Shown here: in pieces, positions 62,565-64,000 of the stretch
Layout: each line of letters starts with the position of its first letter
Numbering within the stretch: the first letter of the stretch is position 1
Source: Candidatus Melainabacteria bacterium
Lineage (GTDB): Bacteria; Cyanobacteriota; Vampirovibrionia; Obscuribacterales; Obscuribacteraceae
Direction of reading: 5' to 3'
DNA: 64,000 nucleotides
Assembly: GCA_016699165.1 (NCBI GenBank)
Contig: CP064963.1
Location: forward strand, 3,472,001 to 3,536,000
Program-made: the position numbers and the translations under genes
Notes under the pieces: generated by a model
The model's input: the letters and a program-made list of their open reading frames with translations, nothing else
The model's database searches: none
What the model was told of the DNA's origin: nothing

Positions 62565-64000
62565 TTAGCGCTCTAAATGCGCCTTGAGATAAGGCGCTGT
62601 TTTGCTCGTCTTAGATAAAGCAACAGTTTCGGGTGTGCCTTCTGCCACCACTTTGCCTCCATCGCTTCCTGCTCCTGGTCCCAACTCAATGACCCAGTCT
62701 GCTTGAGCCACAACGTCCATGTCGTGTTCGACCACTATAACTGTGTTTTTGCCATCGACAAGAGCTTGTAGTTGTTTCATCAAGCGTTCAATATCGTATG
62801 GATGCAATCCAGTTGTCGGTTCGTCCAGTAAGTAAATTACATCACCGCTTTGCTGCTTTTGCAATTCGGTGGCAAGCTTGATTCGCTGCGCTTCTCCGCC
62901 GGACAATTCAGTTGCAGGTTGTCCTAATCTCAAATATCCTAGTCCGACATCGAGTAATGTTTTAAGTGCACGCTCGACATGTTTTAGTTCGTTGAAAAAT
63001 TCATATGCAGCCTCGACTGTCAGTTCAAGCACCTCTGCGATATCTTTATCTTGATATTTTATTTGCAGTGTTTCTTCGTTATATCTTTTGCCTTTGCATT
63101 CATTGCATGGGGCAAAAACACTGGGTAGAAAAAGCAATTCAATAGAAACAAAGCCTTCGCCTTCGCAATGCTCACAGCGACCGCCTTTTACATTAAATGA
63201 AAATCTGCCAGCATTATATTTGCGTGTCTTAGCTTCTTTAGTCTCAGCAAATTTTTTGCGAATGTGATCAAACAAACCTGTATAAGTAGCCAGGTTTGAT
63301 CTTGGTGTGCGACCGATTGGTTTTTGATTTACTTGAACCATTCGTTTGATGTTTTCAAGTCCACTGACTGAAACATCGTCGATACTTAAATCTTCAGGAT
63401 CATTTAGTCCAATCAGTTCATTTAATTCATTTGATTCTTCACTTTCATCTTCTTTGCTTTCATCCACTCCGAGCTTGCTTTTAATAGCTTCTGCCAGTGC
63501 TTGACTGACTAAAGTCGATTTGCCCGAGCCCGAAACTCCGGTCACCACGGTCAATACACTTCTGGGTATTTTTACACTGAGATTTTTTAAGTTGTGTCTG
63601 CTTATATTTTCAATAGTTATTTGCTCTCTATTCGACACTGTTCTTCTTTCAATTTTTGTCGATTTGTTTTTTTTATTTTTGCCAAATAAATAGTGGCTCG
63701 TATGCGAATCAATTTTAGATAAACCATCAATAGGTCCGCTATAAAGCAAGCTGCCGCCGCGATCTCCCGCTTCGGGGCCCATGTCGACTATCCAATCGGC
63801 TTTTCGCACTATGTCTAATTCGTGCTCGACTACAAAAAGACTATTGCCTGAATTTTTGAGCAGCATAAGAACTTCAACAAGTGCTTCGGCATCGGCTGGA
63901 TGCAAGCCGGCGGAAGGTTCATCCAAAACATAAACCACACCGAAAAGTCCAGATCTTAGCTGTGTAGTAAGACGCAACCTTTGCAATTCGCCCGCAGACA
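62565..64000 (-). CDS. uvrA: UvrA2-type excinuclease ATPase subunit (5' partial)
   Basis: The frame runs off the right edge, so only the C-terminal 478 or so residues are seen. The first ABC half ends with S-A-G-E-L-Q-R-L-R-L and Y-V-L-D-E-P-S-A-G-L-H-P; the second half has G-V-S-G-S-G-K-S-T, a C-x-x-C...C-x-x-C zinc finger, L-S-G-G-E-A-Q-R-I-K-L and L-L-D-E-P-T-T-G-L-H-P. The S-A-G-E-L signature and A-G-L-H-P-A-D phrase match the UvrA2/paralog class rather than housekeeping UvrA1 (L-S-G-G-E-A-Q-R-I-R-L-A). An acidic, Glu/Ser/Asn-rich insertion sits after the second Walker A. Its role may be damage tolerance or drug resistance. Confidence 0.93.
   Translation of the reverse strand, partial: SAGELQRLRLTTQLRSGLFGVVYVLDEPSAGLHPADAEALVEVLMLLKNSGNSLFVVEHELDIVRKADWIVDMGPEAGDRGGSLLYSGPIDGLSKIDSHTSHYLFGKNKKNKSTKIERRTVSNREQITIENISRHNLKNLSVKIPRSVLTVVTGVSGSGKSTLVSQALAEAIKSKLGVDESKEDESEESNELNELIGLNDPEDLSIDDVSVSGLENIKRMVQVNQKPIGRTPRSNLATYTGLFDHIRKKFAETKEAKTRKYNAGRFSFNVKGGRCEHCEGEGFVSIELLFLPSVFAPCNECKGKRYNEETLQIKYQDKDIAEVLELTVEAAYEFFNELKHVERALKTLLDVGLGYLRLGQPATELSGGEAQRIKLATELQKQQSGDVIYLLDEPTTGLHPYDIERLMKQLQALVDGKNTVIVVEHDMDVVAQADWVIELGPGAGSDGGKVVAEGTPETVALSKTSKTAPYLKAHLER

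Overview
The window looks like a chromosomal stretch of an AT-leaning, diderm bacterium. The cues are kdsB (Kdo activation for LPS), an RlpA-like cell-wall protein, signal peptides and one lipobox, tRNAs with encoded CCA, and frequent GTG/TTG starts. Very large orphan proteins and a high density of kinesin-light-chain-type TPR proteins, mixed with housekeeping genes, would fit a Melainabacteria/Obscuribacterales-like lineage. That placement is inference only; no 16S or universal ribosomal protein gene is present.

Region 1 (1-21 kb) is nearly one giant gene. It is open at the left edge and starts in view with a patatin-like hydrolase (G-x-S-x-G serine, D-G-A aspartate). It continues for about 6,000 codons of alternating helical and beta-rich blocks carrying six HExxH-type zinc-metallopeptidase motifs: two copies of an HEIGH module and four of a second module, one with a spoiled motif. 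The frame closes at 17924, but the next ORF (to 20770) is almost certainly its continuation. A 39-residue repeat runs through the junction in perfect register if one A is restored in the AAAA at 17899-17902. This protein is the most novel item here.

Region 2 (20.7-32.6 kb) holds a small membrane-like protein, a TPR protein, and a minus-strand set: an arginase-fold protein with a substituted metal ligand, threonine aldolase, GDPD and an unknown protein. These are followed by kdsB with an exported protein, a 668-residue-class orphan, a GntP-type permease coupled to a TPR protein, and D-aminoacyl-tRNA deacylase.

Region 3 (32.7-45 kb) has initiator tRNA-fMet with a terminator, a Doc/AbrB-type toxin-antitoxin pair, a gene-free 450-bp stretch with several inverted repeats, and engB followed by an exported protein and an alkyltransferase-like protein. 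Next come a sugar porter, PAP2 phosphatase and HxlR regulator divergent from GNAT and DinB-like genes, with two identical 15-bp palindromic operators between. TrhO, a threonine dehydratase-type enzyme, tRNA-Gly(UCC) and hisC complete it.

Region 4 (45-64 kb) has a HigA-like regulator fused to a DprA-type winged helix behind a perfect 38-bp palindrome, an M15-like peptidase with an Asn/Gln/Pro-rich N-terminus, HPPD, two TPR lipoprotein/exported proteins and a TusA-like protein with a Cys-rich partner. These are followed by a catalytically disarmed aspartase/fumarase homologue, thymidine kinase, small unknowns, TPR proteins, RlpA, thiolase, alanine dehydrogenase, exonuclease III, an atypical SDR and a UvrA2-type UvrA cut by the right edge. 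Short overlaps (ATGA/GTGA type) point to several translationally coupled pairs.
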